Shown: in pieces, positions 11,082 to 23,188 of the stretch
Numbering within the stretch: the first letter of the stretch is position 1
Layout: every line of letters starts with the position of its first letter
From: Botrytis cinerea B05.10
Lineage: Eukaryota > Ascomycota > Leotiomycetes > Helotiales > Sclerotiniaceae
DNA: 64,000 nt
Assembly (NCBI RefSeq): GCF_000143535.2
Contig: NC_037321.1
Span: forward strand, 2,108,001 to 2,172,000
Direction of reading: 5' to 3'
Notes under the pieces: model-generated
What the model was told of the DNA's origin: nothing
Database searches by the model: none
What the model saw: the letters and a program-made list of their open reading frames with translations, nothing else
Made by a program: the position numbers and the translations under genes

Positions 11082-11572
11082 TTAATCATGTGACTATTAT
11101 AATTTTCAATTTTTATTTGGATATATATAATTAGTTCTAGTGGGGCATGAGGAGGGGGGCTTCGCTATATAATTTCATACTTTCATATAACTTACCTACT
11201 TTTCCTGATCTTGTATTTTGTGATTTGAGGTTGATGATTGGAGAGAACGTTTGGTAAATAAGTAGTGCATAATTAATTGGTTGGATGAAGTGGTCGGGCA
11301 AAAATTAATCAATACAGGAGAAGAAAATACCAGACAAAGATGTGAGCTCGGCGGAGGTCTGTTTGGCTAATGTCAGATGTCGAATTGAATTGTGATATCT
11401 TTCCTATTTGGAAATATATAACGTAGAATGAATTCTTCACAAGCCGCGCGAAAAAGCTATTAAATATGATATGATCAATGCTAAGGTAATAAATGTATTT
11501 TTTCAAAGGTTCAGAATTACACTGCCAGAGCGAATGGTTGTGATTGAGAAAACCAAATCCTTCTTACCCATC
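11082..11572. other. Short intergenic region
   Basis: Nothing recognisable was found between the tRNA 5' flank and the end of the GH131 gene. It includes the GH131 3' untranslated region. Confidence 0.5.
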
Positions 11573-12608
11573 CTACTCAGTCTCAACGCATGTATCCGCG
11601 TCGCAATTTTCGCTATCTTCCATGAAAATACCACCAAAGATCAATCCCTCATTGATACCACTTTCCTGGAATCCACTCTTGGATATATCTGCACCAGCAG
11701 CAAAATCTGTTGGCTTCTTCAATAAACCGAAGTGATATTGACCTTGTCCAGAGATATCATTGGTTAAAGCTTCAGTCACCGATTCAAGTGCCTTGGAGGA
11801 GGCAGAGTAGAATACTTGAGTTGTACTGATTAAAGGTTAGCTGGGCCTATTTATTGAAAACAAGAGAGGGAAACAAACTTAGCGGTAAAATCCAACTTCA
11901 AACCAAAATTGTGCCATCCATCGGTAAAAGCAGTTGTAAAGAGTTCAGTTGCTCCCTCATTCACATTTCCGACGACTCTCAAAACATTTGAATCTGTGTT
12001 GTTGGTGTCCAGAATGGTACCTGTCTTCAACACAAATTGATTGGTGCTGAAATCCGAACTTTCGAGGAAAGCAATTTGATACTCGTGGCTGAGATTCAAA
12101 GGACGAGAGGCATCCTTCATGATGGAGAAATGAAGAGTTTTAATGCCTGTGGTAGAAGCATCAGTGCCATTGTTGGATAATGGCATCAATTCGGCACGAC
12201 GAAATCCAACTTGTACGTTGGTTGAGGAGGGAGCAAAGATGGAGGCATCAGAGAGGGTGACCTCGAAGGGTGCAGTTGAGTTTCCATCATACTAAGAGAT
12301 TGTTAGGTGTGTAACCAGAACTGCGCGCAAGATGGCTTACCAAAGAAGTAGGAACATCGGTTGGGATCTTGATTATTTGGCTCCATGTGAGATCTGGAAA
12401 CGTTAGAAGAAGAGCTTTACAGGAAAAAACAAAACCTACTTGCACCAAAGTTATAACTGGGATTGAAGAGACTTGTGTTGGAGTTATCAAATGCAGTTGG
12501 TGCTGTGCCTACTGGTACACGCCCCTCAAACTGAAGTGGACAATCTTGCGCCTGTGCTACGGAAGCGAGAGTCAACAATGACAATCCGAGAATTGAGTGA
12601 AGTGACAT
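11573..12608 (-). CDS. Secreted GH131 beta-glucanase
   Basis: Exons 12608-12440, 12393-12341, 12291-11879 and 11825-11573 give 295 residues, with introns of 46, 49 and 53 nt. A signal peptide (LSLLTLASVAQAQ) is followed directly by CPLQFEGRVPVGT. The middle holds YNFGANLTWSQIIKIP and SIFAPSSTNVQVGFRRAEL, which I recognise as the N-terminal domain of glycoside hydrolase family 131. Family members cleave beta-1,3-, beta-1,6- and beta-1,4-glucans, so a role in plant or fungal cell-wall breakdown outside the cell is expected. There is no cellulose-binding module or C-terminal extension. Several NxT/S sites suggest glycosylation. Length and splicing are normal. The specific substrate is not deducible. 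Confidence 0.85.
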
Positions 12609-13645
12609 GATTGATAGAGAAATTTGTAAATGAATGTAATGAGAAAGGAATGTATCGATATTTCTTAACGGTTTAAAAAGAATGGAACTGACAAAAAAAG
12701 TCACACAGTGATACTTTGGATGAAAGGGTACGCGGTCCGCATAGCCCATTCATATGGGTATATATAGTCGGCCTTTCTACGACCCCGCGAGATTTCCATC
12801 TCATCTATTATGGTTCAATTCCATAAGACTTCGCCAAAGAAGGTGAATTTACCTTACTATTAAAGTTTCCTCAGATAGATTATGGCCTGATAACCGAAGC
12901 AATAGAGATCTTTCATTATTTTTGGAACGCATAACATGAAAATGCCAATTGACCCAAAAAGGTCAACTAGGAATGCTTTCCATGTATCAACCATGAAAAC
13001 TGCGGTGAAAATTATGGGTATATGCCGGCTCACAAATTGAAAATCTGGAGACCAAGAGACAAGCTTGTTTCAACAAAACTCTAATTGGTCTGGTAATTTC
13101 GGATGGTTCATGGTAAATTGGCACAGTCTCCTATTAGAGTTTGGAGAATGTTTCAGTCCCTGAGGGTGTGAGGAGTATTGAAGGGGGAATGAACTTTGAC
13201 TCTGGAGCTGAAGATATGGAACTCTTCTAGAACTACTATGAGGAGTGCAACAAACAGATGATTGGGTTCTCAACGGCCCAGGGTCTGCAGATCCAGGAGA
13301 GCCGTGAATATTTTCAATTTAGAAGAATATCAACATATAATGAAGGAGCAGAAAATCAACATAGTGACTTCGATTCAAGTGCCAATAAACGAGCTTTCGC
13401 ATCGCTTCATAACCACATTGTATCATAAGTAGAGTTGCTAAAATTGCTGCAAAGAAAGATACGCTGACTGGTCACTGGACCGGACCGGAACCCGGCGGAT
13501 CTGATGATCCGAATCGTGGGGTAATTATTAACTTTACATTACGTAGTAGCAGGAGCTGCCTTTGAGCTCTCAAAGTTTCCATCATCTAATACATCAATCA
13601 AGCCAACGTCTAGAATTTCCAGTTACTCCAAACTATCAAGTCAAA
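12609..13645. other. Divergent promoter region of the GH131 and UCH genes
   Basis: A TATATATA at 12759-12766 lies about 150 nt upstream of the GH131 start and is a candidate TATA box. A GC-rich patch with repeated GGACC near 13475-13500 lies on the deubiquitinase side. No gene was seen. Confidence 0.4.
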
Positions 13646-14549
13646 ATGGCGGAGGCAATAGATAATCCAGATGTCCCTTCAAACAAGAAGGCTTTCATTC
13701 CCTTAGGTGCCTCCTCCTTCCTCCATCCCCTCCATCCTTGTCCCAAGCTAACCACATATCTCCCCTAGAGAATAACCCCGAAGTAATGTCCTCTCTCCTC
13801 CATAAACTCGGTCTCTCCACCACTCTTTCTTTCCACGACGTGTTTTCCATCGAAGATCCCTCTCTCCTCTCCTTTATCCCTCGTCCCGCACTCGCCCTCT
13901 TGCTCGTTTTCCCCGTCTCAAAAAGTTACGAGGCATTTCGCTTTACAGAGGATAAAGAGCGCGAAGATTATAAAGGAAAGGGGGAGAGTGAACCAGTCAT
14001 TTGGTATAAACAGACTATCAGGAATGCGTGTGGATTGATCGGCCTTTTGCACGCTGTAAGCAATGGTGCTGCGAGGGGTTTTGTTGGTACGTTTCATTTC
14101 ATCTTCTCCCTCTGCCTCTTATCACGTTGATCAAACGTACATATCTAACATAACTTCTCTCTTCTGCAGAACAAGACTCTCCTCTCGACAAACTAATCAA
14201 AGATGCAATTCCTCTCGCCGCAATCGATCGCGCAGATCTCCTCTACAATTCCCAAGCTCTCGAATCTGCCCATCAAAGTGCCGCCACACAAGGCCAATCC
14301 TCCACGCCCAATGCCGAAGATGACATCGATTTACACTACGTATGTTTCGTCAAGGACGAGAATAACAACCTTTGGGAAATGGATGGAAGGAGAAGAGGCC
14401 CACTTGAGTTGGGATCATTGGGAGAAGATGAAGACGTTTTGAGTGAAAAGGCGTTGGATTGGGGTGTAAGGAAGTTTTTAAAGAGAGAAGAGGCAAATGG
14501 CGCGGAATTGAGGTTCAGTTTGATTGCGTTAGCACCAAGTCTTGACTAA
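13646..14549 (+). CDS. Ubiquitin C-terminal hydrolase, UCH-L3/Yuh1 type (peptidase C12)
   Basis: Exons 13646-13706, 13769-14086 and 14170-14549 give 252 residues. The UCH catalytic signature QTIRNACGLIGLLHA places the nucleophile at Cys108; Gln102 is the oxyanion residue. His182 (in LHYVCFVK) and Asp198 (in LWEMDGRRRGP) complete the triad in the expected order. The crossover loop region about residues 145-178 is polar and low in complexity, as is usual. The enzyme releases small adducts from ubiquitin or Nedd8/Rub1 C-termini and processes ubiquitin precursors in the cytosol. Length matches the family (about 230-250). All catalytic residues are present, so it should be active. The start follows a CAAAATGG context. 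Confidence 0.92.
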
Positions 14550-14881
14550 GATGGGCTGGTTACGATTATGATTATCATGAACTATTTTGAAGGGACCGGA
14601 AGAAAACATCGGCGTTGCATTACATCAAATGAGCAGTCACAGAACAGCTGCATCCGGGTGTCAAAACCTTACGTCCATTTTGACAGAGACCTAAAAGGAT
14701 TAATTTTAGATACCATGATATATCTAGATTTTTAATGCGATAGCTTTATCCTTGGACTAAATTCCCTCATCTCACTTCTATCGATGTATATGGTATCCGA
14801 AATCTTTGAATCCAGAGCCGTGCCATATAGATTGAGTAATCCAAGCACCTTTAATCATAGTATCTCGTTTATGTAGTCGGT

Positions 14882-16251
14882 CTATGACCAAGAAATGCTA
14901 TGAGTTGTTAGTAACAGTGACAAAACCAGTGGAATGATCGAAAACTTACTAAAGCATGATTCCAGCTCCGGCTGCCATAGCCATAAATTGTTTGAGGGTC
15001 TTTGTCAACTCAACACCTCTATCCTTTCCAGTTTCCAATAATTCTGGAATAACAGCTACAGTTCCCACATACAAAAATGTTCCAGCAGTAAATGGCAACA
15101 ACATGTCACCCCACTCTAAACTTGTACCCATAAGACCGTCGAATCTGCCAATACCACCTTCTTCTGTGCTAGAACCATATTCTTGAATCACGATGCCAAT
15201 GACTGTGCCGAGGAGAGCACCAAGTGCGGTTACGAATTGTGCGCCCATGGCGGCACGTTTGGAGAAGCCAGATTGGATTAGGAGAGCAAAATCACCGACT
15301 TCGTGGGGAATTTCGTGGAAGAATACTGCAACTGTAGTTGTCGCGCCAATCGTTGGAGATGCATAAAAGGAAGAGGACATGGCGAGACCGTCGGTAATGT
15401 TGTGGGTGAAATCCGCGCTGTCATATAATTAGCATTGGTCCCGGTTTTCTTCTGCCAAAGAACGTACATGAGATTAAGATACCCAGCAAGCTTGACACTA
15501 GAGTTTATCTCTTTTTCAGTCTTCTCCACCTCAACAATTGACTTTCCGTTATCCTTCTTTCTTGATCTAGTACTTCTGGCTGGTGTATCATCCAAGTTGC
15601 TTGAAATGGCAGAGGTTTCCTCCTCGCTATCATGACCATGACTATGCGAATGTTCATGGCCTTGTCCACCAGTAGCGATTCTTAGCCCTTTATCCATAGC
15701 AACAAATGTAACGAATCCAACCATGATAGCGACTCCCAACAATAAATTGCGGTTTGGTTCAACCAACACGAATCGCACATTCTCATGAGAGTCCTCACCA
15801 AGGAAGATCTCGGGAAGAAGATGGAATAATGTATCACCCAAAAGACCGCCAACTGCAAATGCTACCATTACGGAGAGAGAAGCGGGATCGATATTCGGTG
15901 GACATAATGCGAGGAGAAAATTGGGGGGTCCAGAGATGTAAAGGGTTGCTAGAAGTGCGTTGACAGCGGGGGTGGAAGGGAAAAGAACTGCGAATATGCG
16001 AGAAGTAAGAGTCGAAGTAATTGGAGAGGTAACTTGCTTATACGCATTGAGATCTTGCACAAGGGGGCATTGCTATCGAGTAAAATGGTTAGATGGGGCT
16101 CAGGCAGATGGTCGTGAGAACTTACTTGGAGCTGTTCCTCTATTTCAGGCAAGCTCATGCTCGCAACAGATGTAGCATGGCCTTGAGCATATACGCATAC
16201 AACTGCAATTGAAAGCAAAAGAGCCACACGACGGGGACTAAAGAACGACAT
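14882..16251 (-). CDS. ZIP-family zinc transporter (SLC39A7/Yke4 type)
   Basis: Exons 16251-16126, 16072-15468, 15417-14950 and 14897-14882 give 404 residues. An N-terminal signal sequence precedes ZIP transmembrane segments. There is a His-rich loop (HEHSHSHGHDSEEE) between segments III and IV, and the metal-site segment IV reads ADFTHNITDGLAM, followed by HEIPHEVGDFALL in segment V. These HN..DG and HE..HE motifs are diagnostic for ZIP transporters. The Yke4/ZIP7 class moves zinc out of the ER or Golgi into the cytosol. The last exon is only 16 nt (adds ISWS after a split Tyr codon). If it is not used, the frame stops at 14949 and the protein is four residues shorter. The GTAAGT donor at that point favours splicing. 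Confidence 0.88.
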
Positions 16252-18023
16252 TGTGGATGGGAAAAATGGATGTTGGGAGGAAAGGAAAGAAAGAGGGACA
16301 GTTGAGCTTTGACGGAGAGATTATCAGATTATCAGTATGTTACGATATCGGATGGCGTTTAGCGAGGTGGAGTCTATATTTTCTAAGCCTGCAGGGTCTC
16401 TCGGCCCCGAGGGGTTAGTGAATTGACTTAGTAAGATTAGTGCATTATGATGTCAAGCTTCATCTTTATTAAATTCGTTACAGGATTTTAAAGGGGTACG
16501 AGTAGACAGTAATTATCTTGAGATTTCTTGCATCTGCTCTCTGCTCATCGGCAAGACTTTATTCTACGGTCGATACGAGTATTCCATCGATAAAAAAGAT
16601 GATGGATCACCCATTGTCAGCCAGCCATTTCCAGCTAAATAGAGATCTGTCATCTTTGATTCACTAGCAGGGCGATGATCCTTCAGCAGCTGCAAGTGCA
16701 GCGTCAAGGTCAAGCAAGAATGTGTATGCTTTACTGAGATTGAGCCTCATCTTCTTGATAGAAAAGAATAAGTACGTTTCCAACGCCATTGGAAGAAGTT
16801 CAATGTTGTATCATTGAGCGCTGTTCGAGATTCAATCTATGCTACATATTTCCTAAGGCGATGAGTTATTATTATTGTGAAGCTGAATTCACAGCTCATT
16901 TCTGCTTTCTTTTGACGATGTGCATATCAAAGCAGGGAAACGTGTTTTTTGGGGGGGGCTGCAAGCTAATGTCTTATAAGTCATTGAATGACAGAATCCC
17001 TACGTCCCTGATATGGCTATGGGACTTTCCTTCCGAGCAATCTGGCTCATAAAATTCTCTTATTTTACCAGAACGGGTTACCAGTGAGCGATTTCACGAA
17101 GCAAGATCATGCTTGGTGAGTCGTCTTACTTGACGGATATGTTAATTTTGGGAATGTTGGCAAAATGGTTTGAGATGAGAGAAGACAATTATTGCATCTA
17201 CTCTAGGGATTTCCATTATGTGCTTCATCTGAACGAGAGGCGATGAAATTCCTGTGAAGCCTCAATATTTTCAGGATAACCATCTATTTCTCCCATGTTC
17301 CCCCAAGAAATCAAAGTTAAGAACCCTAACTATTCGACGATAAACGTACCATTCTCAATAGACTTTGATCAGATGTTATATGGCAAATGTTTTGAACTGG
17401 CTCACTCATTCAGATCCTCAAATGGGCAATAGCTCGAGTGGAATCTGGACATCTATGATTTATAGTCTGGTGTCTTTAAGATCAGAGCCTATCTTGACTC
17501 GAAAAAATAGATTAATTCAGCTTATAACATCTGATATGGATCCGATGCATGATGATGATGATTTATGTAGCTAAATGCAGATGTTGGGGTGACTTCCATC
17601 TCTGGTGAGAGCATGTAAGTAAAAATCTTAACGAGACACTTCAAAAATTGTAAGTATCAGTCTCATAGCATTCTTCTTCATGCAAGCAGATGTTGTGCAA
17701 AAGCACACTGTTCGGTAAGCCATTGTATAGAACTACGAATCTATCACCAGCAAAGGTAACCTGTGAACACAACAGAAGCTGCGCCAACAATGTCTACAAG
17801 AATAGAGTATTTCAGGCCTCTCATTTCATCGAATGATGGTAATGAATATGCAAGGTGCCGATTCTAAGCCTCTGCCAATTTTGGTTCATATCCAATCGCT
17901 TGCGGGGCTAGGTAACGTTGTACATACTCGAAATACTCAATATTACCTTCTTTGCTCATCATGAAAAGTTTCGAAATCTATCAAAAGAGTTTTTTGAAAT
18001 CTTGACAACACCCCGGCTAGAAT
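16252..18023. other. Intergenic region, no gene recognised
   Basis: This is 1.8 kb upstream of both the ZIP gene and the membrane-protein pseudogene. Short open frames at 16789-17052 and 17365-17574 have no family resemblance or codon signal. A G8 run and a small CTCGGCCCCGAG hairpin near 16400 are the only notable marks. Confidence 0.4.
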
Positions 18024-19491
18024 ATGGCACTCCTTTTATATATATTTACAACAGAGATTGGGTTGATAGTTGCTCACCCTATATTTAGCTCGAATTCCAG
18101 CGCGGTTAATTCTACAGCCTTGCAAATTGAGGTAGCCCTGGGCTGGGTATCTGGCCCAAATGGCAGAGACACCTGGAGCATCCTGTATAGATGTGTCTGT
18201 ACTTTGATCGCATGCGTTTATACCGCAATTCTTCTGAATATTCCGCCTGGTGGAGAAAGTAAATTTGCCGGTTATATGATGAAAGTAAAGTGGATACTGA
18301 TTGCGTTATTTGTGGCGGAAATTGTGGTATACACTGCCTTCGAACAATACTACCTTGGCGGCAAATTCTTGAAGAGTTTACTCTCTAGGGAACAAGAAAA
18401 TGTGAATTGGTTCACCTCTGATCGTTGAATGTTATATTGACAACACCCAGGATAAATCGAAAGATAACTCCGCAAAGCCAGCTAATTTGGATTTCGATAG
18501 AGTTTATGCATACTATGTGACGATGGGAAGATTTGCTGCAGACGTGAGCGATCTTCATAATGTCATTAAAAGAGTAACATTTACTCCCAATGGAATTCGA
18601 CCTGTCTCCTGCGCCGCTGAGAGCTCCCCCATAATGTATGTGCCGGCTATTGAAACAGAAGAAATCGTCTGTACACTGACAACGGGCGAATCACTAGCAT
18701 TAGGGTGTGGTCCTGGACTAGATGATAGATCTGATAAAGAGACTCATAGGACAAAGTATGACAGCCGATCCATCACCATATCGCTCACCTACAAAGATGT
18801 GAGAAGACTCAATTTGGCGGGAGCATACATATCGGAAATGAATCTCATGCCAAAGAAGAGAGCTCCAACCAAGAAAAAGAAGAAGACGCAACCACTGTTT
18901 AATGAGCTAGTAGAGGATAGATCCTTAGGAATCTATAAATATGCCACAAGTGGCATAGAGCAACTGTTGTCACTAAGAGCTGAGAACTTTCGGGGAAAGG
19001 TTTTCAATGATATACCATACGATGCAACGTATCTCTCCGCAGCAATAGCTTTGGTCCCTATGGTGTATGGGTGTGCTCATCTTGGAGCGCTTTCCATCAT
19101 ATGACCGACCGCGATTGAGCGTTTGCTATGGAAGATATCATGCTACTACTTAATTGCTGTAGCTTCTAGCTTTGGATTATGGGCTCTCATAAAATGTTTC
19201 GATGCACTCATCAGCCATGTTCTTGGATCGTAAGCTACTTTTGTCGAGAAGTTGGAAGCACGAATCAGGAATATTCCATACAGAACAGCTGGCAAAACTC
19301 GGTATTCAGTTGACGGAGTCTTTTCGTTATTTAATTATGACAAGCTGATCTTATTGTATCTGAGAGTTTCAGCCTACGCTGCTGCTCGGATGTATCTGGT
19401 GGTCGAGTTTTTCATTTCGTTGCGTCATGTGCCAATTGGTGTTTACTAGACTCCTGAGCTTAATGTCATGGGAAATATTCCACATCTTTAG
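18024..19491 (+). pseudogene. Decayed fungal integral-membrane protein gene
   Basis: An apparent first exon 18024-18401 has a signal-like start and the block GWVSGPNGRDTWSILYRC, then membrane helices (TLIACVYTAILLNIPP and WILIALFVAEIVVYTAF). A 49-nt intron (18402-18450) joins in phase to a second exon. That exon continues in one frame to 19491 but is broken by TGA at 19102-19104, TAA at 19231-19233 and TAG at 19447-19449. Protein-like sequence continues across each stop, with PTAIERLLWKISC after the first and VVEFFISLRHVPIGVY before the third. I recognise the conserved ends as those of a large fungal family of multi-pass membrane proteins of unknown function. Three nonsense codons in frame point to a pseudogene. 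The stops could come from C-to-T changes (mild RIP). Confidence 0.7.
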
Positions 19492-20618
19492 GGCCTCCCA
19501 CACTTGTTTTTTTGTTAGTTTTCAGTACCTCTGCTAAGGTTTCGTCTGTGTTTTTACAATTAGTAGTCATTATTTTAGTTCTACAAAATCATCTTATACA
19601 AAAAATTAAACAATTTGGGGCGAGAAAGATAATCCTTAACAAATTTTTAGAGTAGACTGGCAATCATAAATGAGAAGAACATCTCAAACTGCCTGATTAT
19701 CTTATGGAAATATGAGGTTATGCATGGAAGAGAAAGACGAGAGGACTTCAGCAACCAAAGATATTTCAAGAATCTGCTAACTTTAAGTCTGTTGCAAAAG
19801 TGATCAAAGGATATTGTAGATAATAGCTATTTGTTATCAAAGCACTTTTATCTTGATGACTTCAAATTCACATCTGCAATATTTTATGTACGTGAATGGA
19901 ATCAAAATAATTAACAAGCAATATATGGAAATGAAAGGCCTGGGTTATTCCAACAATCAATATCCGTTCATAAGTTCTCGGCTCTTGTTAGATGCAACAT
20001 GAAGCATATATGATAATTAATGAAACTGAGAAAAAGAATAAGAAATATAATTCCGACATCAAGAGATGATAAACTCTATTCTTTCGCCTCATGATAAATC
20101 AGAAATACAACCGCCTGTTTAGACAGAAACGAAATCTTTGATATCCGGATCTCTTTTTGAAGAACCCAATTATATCTTTTATTGTTCTAAGATGAGTGTA
20201 TCTCGATGTGGAAGACTTTTAGGGAACACAAGAGACTTACAGCTCGTGAAGAGTAGACAAGAACTCCAGTTGTTCACCTATCGATAATGAAGCATTCACA
20301 CATTCTATTGGAAACAGAATAGAATCAAAGCAAGCAATGAAAATGGAAACAGAAAATCATCCCACTCGGGACCTCTTTGTAGTTCCAGAAGAGACTAACA
20401 ACTAAAAGAAAGAAGAGGATGAATGGTGAAGCATCCAAACTGCTTTTTTACATCCTCGTTTCATTTTTTGAACACCCTAAATTCAAATGGTACATTAACC
20501 GTGCCTATTCCAGATGGATGGCTCTACAAGCCAATTCCATATACTCAAGCTGATATCCAGATCTCGTCTACAACGTCACTATTGTCCCGAGAATCAGAGA
20601 AAGAACTCACCGAGAATA
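19492..20618. other. Intergenic region, no gene recognised
   Basis: AT-leaning sequence with only short frames; nothing was recognised. Confidence 0.4.
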
Positions 20619-21012
20619 ATGAGGCCCATCGAGGAAAAGGTGTTGCGTAACTTCCTCCGAAACCGCGACACGAAAAAGGAAAAGTGGGATAACCCTCGTC
20701 TGTTAATGGATCTATTCGATGCAAAAATTATTAAAAAAAGGGGAATATAAACATGCATGGACAGCAGAAGAGATTGGAAAAGAAGTTAATGACTGGGGAA
20801 GGAGTTATCGATTAGATTGGGGAGTGGCTCGTGACAAAAAGGAGAAAGAATCAAAAGAACTTGACAAAGTTATGTAGAAGCTTGAGAGTGATAGCGAAGA
20901 AGAAAATGAAGGAGGGGGAGAAGAAGGAAAGGAAGAAGAAGGAAAAGAAAGAAGAAGGAGCGCAAGAAACAAAAGAAGTAAAATAGGGGCAAACCTTTAC
21001 ACTTCAGCGTAA
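20619..21012 (+). pseudogene. Probable gene remnant encoding a charged, Lys/Glu-rich protein
   Basis: From ATG 20619 the frame reads MRPIEEKVLRNFLRNRD onward to about 20735, next to a run of A. There it must shift to continue as HAWTAEEIGKEVNDWGRSYR and an acidic/basic tail (SDSEEENEGGG) ending with TAA at 21010-21012. A TAG at 20875-20877 interrupts the second part. A frameshift beside a homopolymer plus an internal stop suggests decay. The family is unknown, and an unrecognised intron is an alternative. Confidence 0.35.
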
Positions 21013-23188
21013 GCTAGTTCTGGGCTTCTGATATTTTCAGGTGCAAACATGGCTGAGGGACAACCGCAAAATTAATAAACGCGTGTAGCACTTCGGGTAA
21101 ATCTTACAATAAAAACAACTTTCCAGTGACTTTAGAGTTGACCCTAGAGTATGAAATACCCCTTCATTAGCCGAAACATCGTCGTACTACTTTATCGTAT
21201 CATTGGCTATAATGTAATCTTCTCCAGGCCATAGAAACCAATCAGTGTGTAACCTTGATACAAAAAATTAAGCGAAAACAGAGAGAAAAATCTCACAAAA
21301 AAATAGAAGCGCTTGAAATGAGATGGAAATCAACAAGTAGCTTATTCCAGATATCAAAAGGTGCAGTAGAAATAAAATTGGAGGTGAAACATCAAATACC
21401 AACAGCAGAACTAGTCAGAGAATGAAATTCATAGAAACATATCGGATCAATATCATCTAATGTAAGCATCCATGCTGCAAAGAAGCTCTCCCGCATCTAC
21501 AAGTGTGAAGGGGATACAGAGAATAAGCAAGGTTGTTTATGACCTTTCAAGTGGTCACTGTTATTTATTCTTGACTATCATTCCACCTTTTATTTTTGCT
21601 GATAAATAGAAAGTGACTGCGCAAACGCCGGGACATGTTTTCATAACACGCTTTTCTTGTATAAAGAATTATTATCAAAATCTCATTCCTAAATCCCTTA
21701 AATTGTTTATAATGATTATATAAATATACATTTCTAAGCCTCTACTCAGTTTTTATTACAATTCAGGATATCTAATTTGTTTGACAAGCATATGATATAA
21801 CTGAGTGTACCGTCACATATACACAATCTCCTCCTCCTCCCAAGAACACCTCTACATCGCAACCTGGGACAACTAACTTGTCAAAACACGTGACATTAAG
21901 GTGCGTTGTCACGTGGTAATGGACTACTCCACCTCCCACATTTCTCTCCCTCCCAAGGTGCCTTTTGCAAGCCAAAATCTCACATCTACATAACCCAACT
22001 CAAAGCTCAAGATTTACCCCTCCAAGCTTCGCCACCTATCTTATCCAGATCATCACACCCGTCAGCTGCAAATTTACGTTCCTCCAGACTCAGATACACA
22101 AACCCAAATGCACGAACCTCAAACTTCATCTCAGACTCGCATCTCATCAGTCCAATTCAAACTTTGATCTCATCGCAATCCCAAGCCAATCTAGGTAAGA
22201 ACCTCTTCTCACCTTCTACGGAGACAAATTAAGAAGCTGTAATTGAACCACCCCAGTCTCGTCAAACACCCACATCTAACCCCTAACTTCACAACAGGAA
22301 AACGAGAATTTAGCTTTAAATTGTTCTGGAACTCGTAACCTTATCAAAGCATCTGTCGTGTAAGTATCAGAAGCAATAAACGAAATGTAAAAACTTTTTG
22401 AGAGAAATCAATCCTGTCCTCTTTCTCTTGTCTCCGCAGGGACACCTCAATGTTAATATACGAGGCTCTCTTCTACCTAAAAAAGCCACGTATAAACGAT
22501 TGCCCTCGAACTCTATTGTCATCCCTATTCTAATTCCTTCCAATGAACCCAAAGAACCCAAATCATGCAAACAACCACGCACACACCGCAAATACGAGTC
22601 TCATAAGTCGTGACAATCCCCTAGTGGATCTTCCCTGTCACACCCACATCAACCTTCCCTTTTCCACCTTCCACCTTCCTCTTCTCGTTTCCCCATTTTG
22701 CCTGCCTATTAAGCACAATGAAGTCATAGATCCATCGATTTAACCTACACCCCTAAGCCCAATCCGCATAGATGTGGCTGATACGCTAGTTTTAGCTCCG
22801 GGTCTAGCACCATCTTGTTCCAGTCTAGATGCGTCGATCATGACCTAGTGCCGATCTGTGGGGGATCTGTTTATTTGTTCGAATAGCAACCAGGCGACCA
22901 AAGAGTAAAATTGGAGGATGTATGTAAGTTCCCAGCTGAAGTTATCATGCTGACATGTGTATCGTAAGCATTGGTTATTGTCGCCGATGATTTTTTGAAC
23001 GAAGATTAAAAAATCGACGATGAAGGAAATAATTAACTGGCAAATGAAAATTCTAATAATTACACGGCTTTCTATTTTTCTATCATACAGGGATTTTGTG
23101 ACAATTAAGGTATAAACATGGAGTGAACGCGCCTCCTCATGATTCTACAATCCAAACCCAAACATTCAGTTGTACCAATCCATACTAT
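21013..23188. other. Intergenic region with E-box pair and C/T-rich leader-like sequence
   Basis: An inverted pair of CACGTG boxes lies at 21887-21915. The following 0.9 kb is C/A-rich on the plus strand, with GTAAG donor-like and CAG acceptor-like sites, resembling a spliced 5' leader. No ATG-initiated frame with a recognisable product was found: 22543-22743 is open for 66 codons but is compositionally simple. Confidence 0.35.
21887..21915. promoter_or_regulatory. Inverted pair of CACGTGAC elements
   Basis: CACGTGAC at 21887-21894 and GTCACGTG at 21908-21915 form an inverted repeat with a 13-bp spacer. CACGTG is the core site of fungal bHLH regulators (Cbf1/Pho4 type). The perfect extension to eight bases in both copies suggests a real binding site. 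The gene it would control is unclear. Confidence 0.45.
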
